This document shows positions 26,578 to 34,702 of a DNA stretch of 64,000 bases, piece by piece. The stretch lies in the NCBI RefSeq assembly GCF_007993065.1, contig NZ_VOPL01000003.1, forward strand, positions 310,001 to 374,000. Reading direction: 5' to 3'. The stretch's first letter is position 1; each line of letters begins with the position of its first letter. Both the position numbers and the translations under genes were made by a program. This DNA comes from Paracoccus aurantiacus (GTDB lineage Bacteria; Pseudomonadota; Alphaproteobacteria; Rhodobacterales; Rhodobacteraceae). The notes below the pieces were generated by a model, which saw nothing but the letters and a program-made list of their open reading frames with translations, had not been told where the DNA came from and made no database searches.

Positions 26578-27722
26578 GTGATCTGCCCCGAGCCCTGCCC
26601 GACACGCCGACCGCGTGACCAGACCTCGCCCACCGCGATGTCCGGGGTCAGGGTCAGAAAATCAGCCCGCGCACCGGGGCGAAGATGGCCGCGATCCGGC
26701 AGGCGCATGGCCTCTGCCGGGAAAAGCGACGCGAGCTGCAATGCCTCTGCCAAGGGCAGCCCCAGGCTGCGATGGACGTAGCGCACCGCGTCGATCAGCG
26801 CGATGTCGGCGCCGGCCAGCGTCCCGTCCGCCAATGTCAGGCGTCCGTCCTTGCGATAGATCCGGCGTCCGTTCAGCGAGAAGCCCTCAAGATCCGTGCC
26901 GATGGTGGACATCGCATCCGAGACGAGGAACATCCGGCCTGGGCCAGCCTTACCGCGCAAGGCCACGCGCATGGCCGCATCATCGACATGAAATCCGTCT
27001 GCGATCAGCCCGGCCCAGACCCGCCCGTCATCCAGCGCGGCGCCGACAAGGCCGGGGGCGCGATGCGCAAGCTGGCTCATCGCGTTGAACAGATGCGTGA
27101 CCATGCGCGCGCCCGCATCGAAGGCCGTTCCGGCGGCAGCGGCGTCGCAATCGCTGTGCCCGAGGCTGACGGTTATGCCCGCATCGGCAAGCGCCGCGAC
27201 CTGTTGAGGGGTAATCGCCTCGGGCGCGACTGTCACGATAAGATGCGGAACCCGCTTCGCCGCGGCGACCAGCAGCCCCAGATCATGTGCGGTCATGGGC
27301 CGGATCAGCGCGGGGTCATGTGTCCCCTTGCGCGAGGCGTCAAGGTGCGGACCTTCAAGATGCAGGCCGATAAGCCCGGTCGCGTCAGACGAGGCCGCGG
27401 CCTCGACCGCGCGGGCTGTCACTTCGGGCGTGTCGGTAATCAGCGTGGCCATGATCCCGGTCGTCCCGCAGGCCATATGCGACGCGCATATCTGCGCGAT
27501 CCCGGATGGCGTCGGGTCGTTATTCAGCAATACGCCACCACCGCCATTCACCTGCAGGTCAATCAGTCCGGGCACGATCCAGCCCGGAACGCGCTTCCCT
27601 TCGGGCAGGCTGGCGGACGCTTCGATCGCATCGACCTTACCGTCGCGAAGGATCAGGGCCGCATCATCGTGCCAGGCATCGCCGTCAAAAATACGCTCTG
27701 CATGAAAAACCGTCTGCTCCAT
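26574..27722 (-). CDS. nagA: N-acetylglucosamine-6-phosphate deacetylase
   Basis: A 382-residue amidohydrolase that removes acetate from GlcNAc-6-phosphate in the cytosol. The metal-site Glu is in HLEGPHLDASRKGTHDP near residue 120. Other active-site segments are LGHSDCDAA, VTHLFNAMSQL (substrate and metal His) and the catalytic Asp in FLVSDAMST. Product GlcN-6-phosphate would go to NagB, encoded near 38.5 kb. It overlaps the ROK kinase gene by four bases and follows the PLP enzyme gene by six. Confidence 0.95.
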   Translation of the reverse strand: MEQTVFHAERIFDGDAWHDDAALILRDGKVDAIEASASLPEGKRVPGWIVPGLIDLQVNGGGGVLLNNDPTPSGIAQICASHMACGTTGIMATLITDTPEVTARAVEAAASSDATGLIGLHLEGPHLDASRKGTHDPALIRPMTAHDLGLLVAAAKRVPHLIVTVAPEAITPQQVAALADAGITVSLGHSDCDAAAAGTAFDAGARMVTHLFNAMSQLAHRAPGLVGAALDDGRVWAGLIADGFHVDDAAMRVALRGKAGPGRMFLVSDAMSTIGTDLEGFSLNGRRIYRKDGRLTLADGTLAGADIALIDAVRYVHRSLGLPLAEALQLASLFPAEAMRLPDRGHLRPGARADFLTLTPDIAVGEVWSRGRRVGQGSGQIT

Positions 27723-27728
27723 CCTGCC

Positions 27729-28817
27729 CTACCACACTGTTCCGCGCGCCAGCAGCGGCTCGACCCGCGTCACGATGCCGTCGCGGTGGAAGACGACCCT
27801 GTCGAACAGGTTCGAGACGACGCAGCAATGGTTCGGCACGATCCTGACCTGCTGGCCGACCTCTGGCGCATCGCCCGCGTGGGGGCCAAGATCGACGACG
27901 GCGTGTTCTTCGGACAGGGCGATAATCCGCGCATCGGGCAACCCCTCTATCGTGCCGTATTCGCTGAAGCCCAGCAAATCCGAGGTCAGCGCCTTCGATC
28001 CCGCGTCAAGCACCGCCCGATCCGGCGTCGGTCGCGACACGACGGTCGCAAGAACGTTCATGGCCAGATCGTCGGGGCCGCATTCGCCCGCGCGCAGCAT
28101 CGCACGATCATTATAGACATAGGTGCCTGCCCGGTACTCGGTCGCTGCAGGCACCAGATGCGCGGACCACAAATCAGGGCTGCCCCCGGTAGAGCGGACG
28201 GGACACTCGATCCCCTGCGCTGACAGAAGCGCCATCGTCTCGGCCAGGAAATCCTGCACCTTTGCCGCGCCACCCGGCGACGGATAAGTCATCAGGCCGC
28301 GGAAAATCAGCCCCGGCACATCGTCGATCAGTGCCGCAAGTTCGGCCGCGTCGGCGGGCGTCTGCACCCCGCATCGCTGCCCGCCCGTATCGCATTCGAC
28401 CATTACATGCAGCCGCTTGCCGGTTTCGAAAACCCCGGCATACCCGGATATCGTCGTGTGGCTGTCGGCACAGACCGTGAGCAAATTCAGCCGGTCGTTC
28501 AGCGCGCGCAGCCGCGACAGACGTTCCGCCCCGAGGATGTTATAGGTGACAAGGATATCGTCGAAACCCGCATCCGCGAAGGCTTCCGCCTCGGTCAGCT
28601 TCTGACAGTTCAGGCCGACAGCGCCGGCGTCAATCTGGAAGCGCGCAACCGAGGCGAGCTTGTGCGTTTTGATATGCGGCCGGAAAATCAGGCCGTGATG
28701 TTCCATATAAGCCTGTGCGCGGGTCAGGTTGTTGGCGAGCCGCGCCTCGTCGATCACCGGCATCGGCGTGATGACATCGGACAGCGGCGCGCCCAGCTGA
28801 GGCCAGGGAAAGGTCAT
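27729..28817 (-). CDS. D-threonine aldolase/D-serine dehydratase-like PLP enzyme
   Basis: A 362-residue fold-type III PLP enzyme with an alanine racemase-like barrel and a D-serine dehydratase-type C-terminal domain. The PLP lysine is K50 in RPHIKTHK. The C-terminal metal site His-x-Cys appears in VPNHCCVVSN. Such enzymes cleave or dehydrate D-beta-hydroxy amino acids (D-threonine, D-serine, D-3-hydroxyaspartate). The ATG at 28817 overlaps the M81 gene stop (ATGA). A D-amino acid enzyme between nagA and an M81 peptidase gene suggests a substrate containing D-amino acids, but the true substrate is unknown. It is a distant relative of BhcC further along the window. Confidence 0.87.
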   Translation of the reverse strand: MTFPWPQLGAPLSDVITPMPVIDEARLANNLTRAQAYMEHHGLIFRPHIKTHKLASVARFQIDAGAVGLNCQKLTEAEAFADAGFDDILVTYNILGAERLSRLRALNDRLNLLTVCADSHTTISGYAGVFETGKRLHVMVECDTGGQRCGVQTPADAAELAALIDDVPGLIFRGLMTYPSPGGAAKVQDFLAETMALLSAQGIECPVRSTGGSPDLWSAHLVPAATEYRAGTYVYNDRAMLRAGECGPDDLAMNVLATVVSRPTPDRAVLDAGSKALTSDLLGFSEYGTIEGLPDARIIALSEEHAVVDLGPHAGDAPEVGQQVRIVPNHCCVVSNLFDRVVFHRDGIVTRVEPLLARGTVW

Positions 28818-30322
28818 GACACATCTCCGAAAGGATATTCGCTGCGCGGCCATATGTCGCTGCGCACAAGTCGGTAAGGATTGGTTGCGGGGTCGTTGGG
28901 ATATGGCTTTCCCGCCGAGCAATAGATGATCTCGGACGCGATCGGCTGGAAGGCGGCATAGAAATGGTTGGTGGATTTGACCACCAGGATGCGCTTCTGC
29001 TCGGGCACGATTCCCATGACCGAGAAAAGCGACGGATCATAGCTTTGGGCGCGCACCGTATTCAGGATTACCTCGATGCCGAGATCTTCGCCCTCGGGCG
29101 TCAGCAGAGCAATGCGCGCCGCAGGACCGAAGGGCACGACACTTTGCCCGAACTGCATCTCTGCCCGAGGGGCGATGCGAAGCACGCGCACCAGCGCATC
29201 GAAGGGCTCTCCGGTCAGGGGTGCGGATTTGCCGCCGAAGCGCAAAAGCAGCTCTGCCCCCTCGCCCGCGACCATACAAAGCTGAACGGCGATAGGGTCC
29301 CATATGGTCCCGACCGCGACGCCCCTTGCGCCCCTCGCGACGAGTTCGCGCAGCAAAACGGTCGCGTCGCCCGCAGTCCCGCCGCCCGGATTATCCCACA
29401 TGTCGGCGATGACGACCGGGCCAGACCGGTCCGATGCCATCGCCTTTTCAACCGCCTCGCGCTCATCAAGTGCGGGCATGATATGCCGCCCGCGATTGGC
29501 ATACAGCGCTGCCCCAAGCTCCTCGGCGATCCGCTGGCCCAGTTCGGCATCATCGTCAGTCACGGCGATCATCCGGGTTCCCATTTCCGGAACATCGCCC
29601 GCCATGAAGCCGTGTATCGCCGAAAGCGACAGCAGCTTCGGCATCTCGGTTTCCAGTCGCATCATCCTGTCGACGAAGCTTCGCATCGGCTCTCGGGAGG
29701 TGGGGAAAACGTCGATCATCCGGCAATCGTAAACCGACATGACCGGCCGCACACGCCCCTCCAGCGCATCGACCGCAATGCGCCAGAGATCCTCGGCACG
29801 TTCGACGAAGTCGGTATGCGGAAACTCCTTGAATGCGACAAAGAAATCGGCGGCGCGGACCCGTTCGGCGGTCAGATGGCTGTGCGGGTCAAGGCTGGCA
29901 CAAAGCAGTACATCCGGCCCGACGATCTGACGGACACGGCTCAACAGGTCGCCTTCGGGGTCAAGATAACCCTGCGCCACCATCGCACCGTGCAGCCCAA
30001 GCACCACGGCATCGACCGGCATCGCCTGTTGCAATTGCTCAAGGATTTCGTCGCGCAGCCCCTCATAAGCGCCGCGCGCGACCAGTCCGGCCGGATCGGC
30101 CCACGCGGCCGTCCCTTCGATCAACTGCCACCCCAGTTCCGCACAGACGCGCCGTCCGACGGTGATTGGCGCGGTGCACAGCGTCGGGGTCGGCGGATGC
30201 TGGCCCGGAGGCGCGTAAAGCGATGCCTCGAACCCCTGCCGGTCAATGACGATCGGCGAGAATGTATTTGTCTCGGTCGCGAGGGCCGCGACAAAGATAC
30301 GTTTTCCACGCGCGCCCGTCAT
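28814..30322 (-). CDS. M81 (MlrC-like) metallopeptidase family protein, copy A
   Basis: A 502-residue member of the M81/microcystinase C family. The N-terminal DUF1485-type domain starts RIFVAALATETNTFSPI. Candidate metal ligands are in SLDPHSHLTAERV and MWDNPGGGTAGDATVLL. The C-terminal MlrC domain ends with the KSTNHFYAAFQPIASEI segment. MlrC cleaves linear microcystin peptides; most family members have no known substrate. The start at 30322 has GGAG upstream. It lies two bases after the NTF2-like gene. A second M81 gene (34703-36154) stands on the divergent arm of the same island. Confidence 0.88.
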   Translation of the reverse strand: MTGARGKRIFVAALATETNTFSPIVIDRQGFEASLYAPPGQHPPTPTLCTAPITVGRRVCAELGWQLIEGTAAWADPAGLVARGAYEGLRDEILEQLQQAMPVDAVVLGLHGAMVAQGYLDPEGDLLSRVRQIVGPDVLLCASLDPHSHLTAERVRAADFFVAFKEFPHTDFVERAEDLWRIAVDALEGRVRPVMSVYDCRMIDVFPTSREPMRSFVDRMMRLETEMPKLLSLSAIHGFMAGDVPEMGTRMIAVTDDDAELGQRIAEELGAALYANRGRHIMPALDEREAVEKAMASDRSGPVVIADMWDNPGGGTAGDATVLLRELVARGARGVAVGTIWDPIAVQLCMVAGEGAELLLRFGGKSAPLTGEPFDALVRVLRIAPRAEMQFGQSVVPFGPAARIALLTPEGEDLGIEVILNTVRAQSYDPSLFSVMGIVPEQKRILVVKSTNHFYAAFQPIASEIIYCSAGKPYPNDPATNPYRLVRSDIWPRSEYPFGDVS

Positions 30323-30324
30323 GC

Positions 30325-30828
30325 TCACTCCGGCAGATGCGGCAAATAGCCAAGGAAACCCGCGATCTTCCAGCGCCCGCCTTCGCAGCGGCACACGTAA
30401 AGCGTCTGCCAGTTCATGCGGTCGGAACTGCCGTCGGTCTTGGCCAGACTGCCGTCGAATTTCTTGCGGACAAGCGCGGTTTCGCCGTCGATCTCGATCT
30501 CCTCCAGCCGGGTTGCCGCGAAAATGCCGTCGCGCGGATTGCCGGCAAATTCACCGGCGTCGCGTGCTGCGGTGAAGTCCTTCGCCTGACGCATCCATTC
30601 ACGGCGATAGGCATCAAGCGTCGGAAATGCGAGCGTGTAGCCCTGCGGGTCGGGCTGGAAATTGCCGCTGAAGCCGGTGAAATTCGTCGCGACAAAGTCA
30701 TCTGCAACCGCTTCCCAATCGGCGCTGACGAAGGCATCAATGTCGCGTGTCACCAACATCTCCCACATCTCGCGGCGATCCGCGTCATCTGGGGCGAACG
30801 GGTTCTGAAAGGGATCGCGAGCTGACAC
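30325..30828 (-). CDS. NTF2/SnoaL-like protein of unknown function
   Basis: A 167-residue protein with the cone-shaped NTF2-like pattern: an N-terminal helix region DRREMWEMLVTRDIDAFVSADWEAVADDFV, a middle part with tyrosines and tryptophans, and C-terminal strands TLYVCRCEGGRWKIAGFLGYLP. It may be a small enzyme or binding protein; I do not recognise a specific role. I favour a GTG start at 30828 with GGAAGG upstream. An ATG at 30864 has no ribosome-binding site and would place the operator-like repeat at 30847 inside the coding region. It is the first gene of the nagA operon. Confidence 0.7.
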   Translation of the reverse strand: MSARDPFQNPFAPDDADRREMWEMLVTRDIDAFVSADWEAVADDFVATNFTGFSGNFQPDPQGYTLAFPTLDAYRREWMRQAKDFTAARDAGEFAGNPRDGIFAATRLEEIEIDGETALVRKKFDGSLAKTDGSSDRMNWQTLYVCRCEGGRWKIAGFLGYLPHLPE

Positions 30829-30846
30829 CGGTATTGCGCCTTCCGT

Positions 30847-30933
30847 GAAAATAAATTTCTGCATTCTGCGGAATGCGCTAGAATATTCCAAAGAATCATG
30901 CCTAAATGTCAAGCTGAAACGAAAATAAATTTC
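30847..30933. promoter_or_regulatory. Divergent promoter region with two identical 13-bp operator copies
   Basis: The sequence GAAAATAAATTTC occurs twice, at 30847-30859 and 30921-30933, 74 bp apart. A strong -35 (TTGACA, minus strand 30912-30907) with a weak -10 (GAATAT, 30888-30883, spacer 18) serves the minus operon. Between the copies is also a perfect hairpin palindrome GCATTC-TGCG-GAATGC (30861-30876). The region separates the RpiR gene from the NTF2-nagA operon, so it is the likely autoregulatory site. Confidence 0.65.
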
Positions 30934-30944
30934 GGGAGAGAGCT

Positions 30945-31013
30945 GTGAAGCAACGACAGAGGTCACGCGCCGTCAATCTGATCTGCAACGCAGCGCTTGG
31001 ATTTGGCGCATGA
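30945..31013 (+). CDS. Possible 22-codon leader ORF coupled to the RpiR gene
   Basis: A GTG-started frame with GGGAGAGA seven to fourteen bases upstream runs for 22 codons. Its TGA stop overlaps the rpiR ATG in the sequence ATGA. The rpiR ATG itself has no good ribosome-binding site, so translation could depend on this ORF. Whether the peptide is made or matters is unknown. Its predicted sequence is basic (starting KQRQRSR) and resembles no protein I know. Confidence 0.4.
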   Translation: MKQRQRSRAVNLICNAALGFGA

Positions 31014-31921
31014 CGGACGCAAAGCCGAAGGGCGAAGATCAGGGCGCGGTCAATTCGACCGATCTGATCGCGGCGCTGAGCAATGGCGAGGGGCTGGTAT
31101 CTTCGCTGGAACGCAAGCTTGCAGCGGTGATCCTGTCTGACGTGAATTTCGCCACCGCCGCCTCGATCACCGAAATCGCGGCCAAGGCGGGCGTCTCTCC
31201 GCCGACGGTGACGCGGTTCTGCCGCCGTCTCGGCTGTGCGTCCTTTTCGGATTTCAAGGTGCAGTTGGCCAAAAGCGCCTATGTCGGGCTTCGCTATCTG
31301 CATCCCGAAACCATTACCTCGACCCCGGCCGAGGTGGCCGAGGACATCGTGACAAAGGCGCAGAACGCGCTTTTCGAACTGCATCGCGGTCTGGATATGG
31401 CCAGCTTGTCCAGGGCTGCGGAGCTTTTGGCCGGGTCGAGCATGATCTATGCCTTCGGTGCCGGCGGGAATTCGTCGCTGATCGCGAACGAGCTTCAGAA
31501 CAGGTTGTTCCGTCTGGGCTGCCGCATCACGGCATCGACCGATCATGCCTTTAACCTGATGCTGTCCGCCGCGGCAGAGCCGGGCGCGGTCGTCATCGGA
31601 TCGTCGCTCAGCGGCCGAAATACCGAGATCGTGCGCTGCTTCGATCTGCTCCGGGAAAGAGAGATACCGACAATCGCATTGACCCGCGCTGGCTCTGAGG
31701 TCGCGGCGGCGGCTGATATCGTCATCGCGATCGACCTGCCCGAAGGCAAGAACATCTTCCGCCCGACCTCGACGCGCTACGCGTTTCTGGCGGCGGTCGA
31801 TATCCTTGCCAACCTTGTCGCCTATGCCGACCGGGAAAAGTCGCGCCGATTGCTGCGCAGCATCAAGGAACAGCTCGTCAGACACCGCGACGGCGACGAC
31901 CGCCAGCTTCTCGGGGACTGA
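31010..31921 (+). CDS. MurR/RpiR family transcriptional regulator
   Basis: A 303-residue regulator with an N-terminal RpiR-type helix-turn-helix (about residues 25-100, core ITEIAAKAGVSPPTVTRFCRRLGC) and a C-terminal SIS sugar-phosphate-binding domain (about 130-265; IYAFGAGGNSSLIANELQNRL and VIGSSLSGRNTEIVRC). The expected effector is an amino sugar phosphate such as GlcNAc-6-P or GlcN-6-P. It is the first annotated gene of the plus arm of the island, divergent from the nagA operon. The paired 13-bp repeats in its own and two other promoters are the best candidate binding sites. Confidence 0.93.
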   Translation: MTDAKPKGEDQGAVNSTDLIAALSNGEGLVSSLERKLAAVILSDVNFATAASITEIAAKAGVSPPTVTRFCRRLGCASFSDFKVQLAKSAYVGLRYLHPETITSTPAEVAEDIVTKAQNALFELHRGLDMASLSRAAELLAGSSMIYAFGAGGNSSLIANELQNRLFRLGCRITASTDHAFNLMLSAAAEPGAVVIGSSLSGRNTEIVRCFDLLREREIPTIALTRAGSEVAAAADIVIAIDLPEGKNIFRPTSTRYAFLAAVDILANLVAYADREKSRRLLRSIKEQLVRHRDGDDRQLLGD

Positions 31922-31990
31922 GACAGGTGGCGCGCGGGCCTGCGGCAGCCCGCGTGCCGACGGATGGCCGCGGGATCGTGAAGGAAGAAG

Positions 31991-32761
31991 ATGACGAAAC
32001 GACTGGCCATCGTGACCGGCGCCGCCGGCGATATCGGGGGCGCGATTGCGCAAAGACTGCAGGCGGATCACGACGCGGTCGTGATTGCGGATCTGGATCT
32101 GGCTGCGGCCGAAGCCGTCGCCCGAGATCTGGGCACGGACTGCATAGCGGTCGAACTTGACGTCACCGACCCCGAAAGCTGCGCGCGACTGGCACGGGTC
32201 GTGCATGCCTTGGGTCGCCCCGTCACCCTTGTGAACAATGCCGGCGCAGCCGTTGCGCCAAGCCTGCAGTCGACACGGATCGAGGCGTGGCAGGCGGACC
32301 GCGCGCTTAATCTCGACGCCGCCTATTATGTCTTCGCGGCGCTTGTCGATCAGATGAAGGAAGGCGGTGGATCGGTCGTCAATGTTGCCTCGGTCAATGG
32401 TATGGCGGTCTATGGCCACCCGGCCTATTCCGCCGCGAAGGCCGGCATGATCCATCTGACGCGGCTAATCGCGGTCGAATACGGCGCCTTCGGAATTCGC
32501 GCCAACACCGTGGCACCCGGGACCGTCCGCACGCGCGCCTGGGAAAAACGCGCCGCTGACAATCCGAAAGTTTTCGACGAGGCGGCTGCCCATTACCCCC
32601 TTGGCCGCATCGTCCGCCCCGAGGACGTCGCCGAGGCTGTCGGCTTTCTGGCCTCGCCGATGGCTGGGGCGATTACCGGGGTGACACTGCCGGTCGATTG
32701 CGGACTGACGGCCGGCACGCCCGCGCTCGCGCGGACCTTCAGCCAATCACAGGACTACTGA
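31991..32761 (+). CDS. SDR family oxidoreductase
   Basis: A 256-residue short-chain dehydrogenase. It has the nucleotide-binding VTGAAGDIGGAIA near residue 10, the NNAG motif, a catalytic Ser in NVASVNGMAVYG and the catalytic YxxxK as YSAAK. Classical SDRs of this length act on sugar alcohols, hydroxy acids or 3-oxoacyl groups. Within the amino sugar operon it may oxidise or reduce a sugar derivative; the substrate is not readable. AAGGAAG precedes the ATG. It lies 69 bases after rpiR and 22 before the hexosaminidase gene. Confidence 0.9.
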   Translation: MTKRLAIVTGAAGDIGGAIAQRLQADHDAVVIADLDLAAAEAVARDLGTDCIAVELDVTDPESCARLARVVHALGRPVTLVNNAGAAVAPSLQSTRIEAWQADRALNLDAAYYVFAALVDQMKEGGGSVVNVASVNGMAVYGHPAYSAAKAGMIHLTRLIAVEYGAFGIRANTVAPGTVRTRAWEKRAADNPKVFDEAAAHYPLGRIVRPEDVAEAVGFLASPMAGAITGVTLPVDCGLTAGTPALARTFSQSQDY

Positions 32762-32783
32762 GCAATTCCGAGGGAGGCCCGCA

Positions 32784-34688
32784 ATGACCCTGTTTCTGGA
32801 AAACGCATGGATGCCCGATCCTGCGCCTGACGGCACATGGACGGTCACACTGCACAATCTCGGCACCGAGACGCTTGCTGATTTCACGCTTTCGATCACG
32901 ACGATCACCCGGATCATGCCCGAACATGTCATCACGGGCGCGCGGCTGCTTCGCAGGGTCGCGAATTTCCACGAATTTGCCCCGCCAGAGGGTATGCGCC
33001 TTGCCCCAGGTGCGCGCTGGCAGTTCAGTGCCGACGGTTTGTTCCGCATGCCGTTCCATCGCAACGATGCGGCAAAGACGGCATGGATCACGACTGCGGA
33101 TGGGCAGCATCACGAGGTGCAGATCGGCGACCTGATCCGTGCGGATGGCATACCGCCCGCGCCGCCACCCCGCCTGCCCGAGGGACGCCTGACCCTGCCA
33201 TTCGCGCTGCTGCCCTGGCCAAACGAGATCACTGCGACACCCGGCCCCGCCCCGGTATTGATCCACGCCGAAAGCGGCACCTCGGACGATGACCGCCGAC
33301 TGATGCTTTCGGTCGATGCCCTGCATCGGCGCCTGTTCCCTGCGGCGCGCAGCCTGTTCCAGCTTTCGCCCGCGCCGGGAAGCCGCGCGCTGGCATTCGC
33401 CGAAGACCCGGCTCTTCCGGCCGAGGGCTATCGGCTGGATTTCGGCGAAACGATTACGCTGTCGTCCAGCACCGCCAGCGGCCGCCGCTTCGGACTGGTT
33501 GCGCTTGCCCAGATGCTGCATGGCGCGTTCACCGACCCGGCTTTCGCCTTCCCCGCCACGGGGCATATCAGCGACGCGCCCCGCTATGGCTGGCGCGGAT
33601 GCCATCTGGACGTGTCGCGGCATTTCTGGGGGGCCGATCAGGTCAAGCGCGTCATCGACATTCTGGCCTGGTACCGGATGAACCTGTTTCACTGGCACCT
33701 GACCGATGACGAGGGCTGGCGCGCCGAAATCCGGGCCTATCCCGAACTTACCTCGACCGGGGCGTATCGTGGTCACGACTGCGAGGGAATGCTGCCGCAA
33801 CTGGGCGACGGGCCGTCGCGACGCGGGGGGTTCTACACCCAGGACCAGATGCGCGACGTGGTCGCCCATGCCGCAAGCATCGGCATCGAGATCATGCCAG
33901 AGATCGAAACCCCCGGCCACGCGGCTTGCGTTCTTGCCGCGCTGCCGTTCCTTGTTGACCCTGACGAGGTGCCGAACAGCTATGCGCCCGTTCAGGGTTA
34001 TCCGAACAATTCCTGGAATCCGGGCATGCCAGCCACGTTCGAGGTCCTCGACACGATCATCGGCGAGCTGTGCGAAATCTTCCCGTCCAGGCTGTTCCAT
34101 ATCGGCGGCGACGAGGTGGCAGGCAACGCCTGGCTGCAATCACCCAAAGCACGCATTCTCATGCAGCGCGAAGGGCTGGCGGGCACGTTCGAGCTGCAAA
34201 GCTGGTTCGCCCGTCGCGTCAAAGACATGCTGACCCGGCGCGGAAAGATCATGGTCGGCTGGAACGAACTGGCCAATGGCGGCGGTGTCGACCCCGAAAA
34301 TACGGTCCTGATGGCATGGGAAACGCCCCAGGTCGGGATAGAGCTTGCGAGGCAGGGCTATGACGTCGTCATGACGCCAGGTCAGGCCTATTACATGGAC
34401 ATGGCGCAGGGTGCGGACTGGCTGGAAAATGGGGCCGCATGGGCGGGAGCCGTTCCACCCGAAAAGACCTATGATTACGAAGCCGAGGGCGATTTCCCAG
34501 ACGATTTGCGCCCGCAGATGCGCGGCGTTCAGGCCTGTATCTGGTGCGAACATTTCACCACGGATCACTGGTTCAACGATCTCGTGTTTCCGCGCCTGCC
34601 CGCCGTAGCGGAATCCGGCTGGACGCAGAAGGCGGAAAAGGACTGGCAGCGTTTCGCGGCGCAGGTCCGGCTTCATCCTCGGCTGTAG
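32784..34688 (+). CDS. Beta-N-acetylhexosaminidase, GH20 family
   Basis: A 634-residue glycoside hydrolase that removes terminal GlcNAc or GalNAc from oligosaccharides. Residues 1-130 form a beta-rich extra domain, 135-260 the GH20b domain, and 265-620 the catalytic barrel with LFHWHLTDDEGWR. The catalytic Asp-Glu pair is residues 443-444 in HIGGDEVAGNAW. No signal peptide is visible, so it should act in the cytosol on imported oligosaccharides. GAGGGAGG precedes the start. Neighbours (transport, nagA, nagB) support a chitobiose-like or muropeptide-derived substrate. Confidence 0.94.
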   Translation: MTLFLENAWMPDPAPDGTWTVTLHNLGTETLADFTLSITTITRIMPEHVITGARLLRRVANFHEFAPPEGMRLAPGARWQFSADGLFRMPFHRNDAAKTAWITTADGQHHEVQIGDLIRADGIPPAPPPRLPEGRLTLPFALLPWPNEITATPGPAPVLIHAESGTSDDDRRLMLSVDALHRRLFPAARSLFQLSPAPGSRALAFAEDPALPAEGYRLDFGETITLSSSTASGRRFGLVALAQMLHGAFTDPAFAFPATGHISDAPRYGWRGCHLDVSRHFWGADQVKRVIDILAWYRMNLFHWHLTDDEGWRAEIRAYPELTSTGAYRGHDCEGMLPQLGDGPSRRGGFYTQDQMRDVVAHAASIGIEIMPEIETPGHAACVLAALPFLVDPDEVPNSYAPVQGYPNNSWNPGMPATFEVLDTIIGELCEIFPSRLFHIGGDEVAGNAWLQSPKARILMQREGLAGTFELQSWFARRVKDMLTRRGKIMVGWNELANGGGVDPENTVLMAWETPQVGIELARQGYDVVMTPGQAYYMDMAQGADWLENGAAWAGAVPPEKTYDYEAEGDFPDDLRPQMRGVQACIWCEHFTTDHWFNDLVFPRLPAVAESGWTQKAEKDWQRFAAQVRLHPRL

Positions 34689-34702
34689 AAAAGGGACCAC
34701 GA

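Noticed and set aside
32739-34139. 466-residue minus-strand open frame
   Set aside because: Antisense to the GH20 hexosaminidase, whose catalytic motifs are intact; composition is that of a shadow frame.
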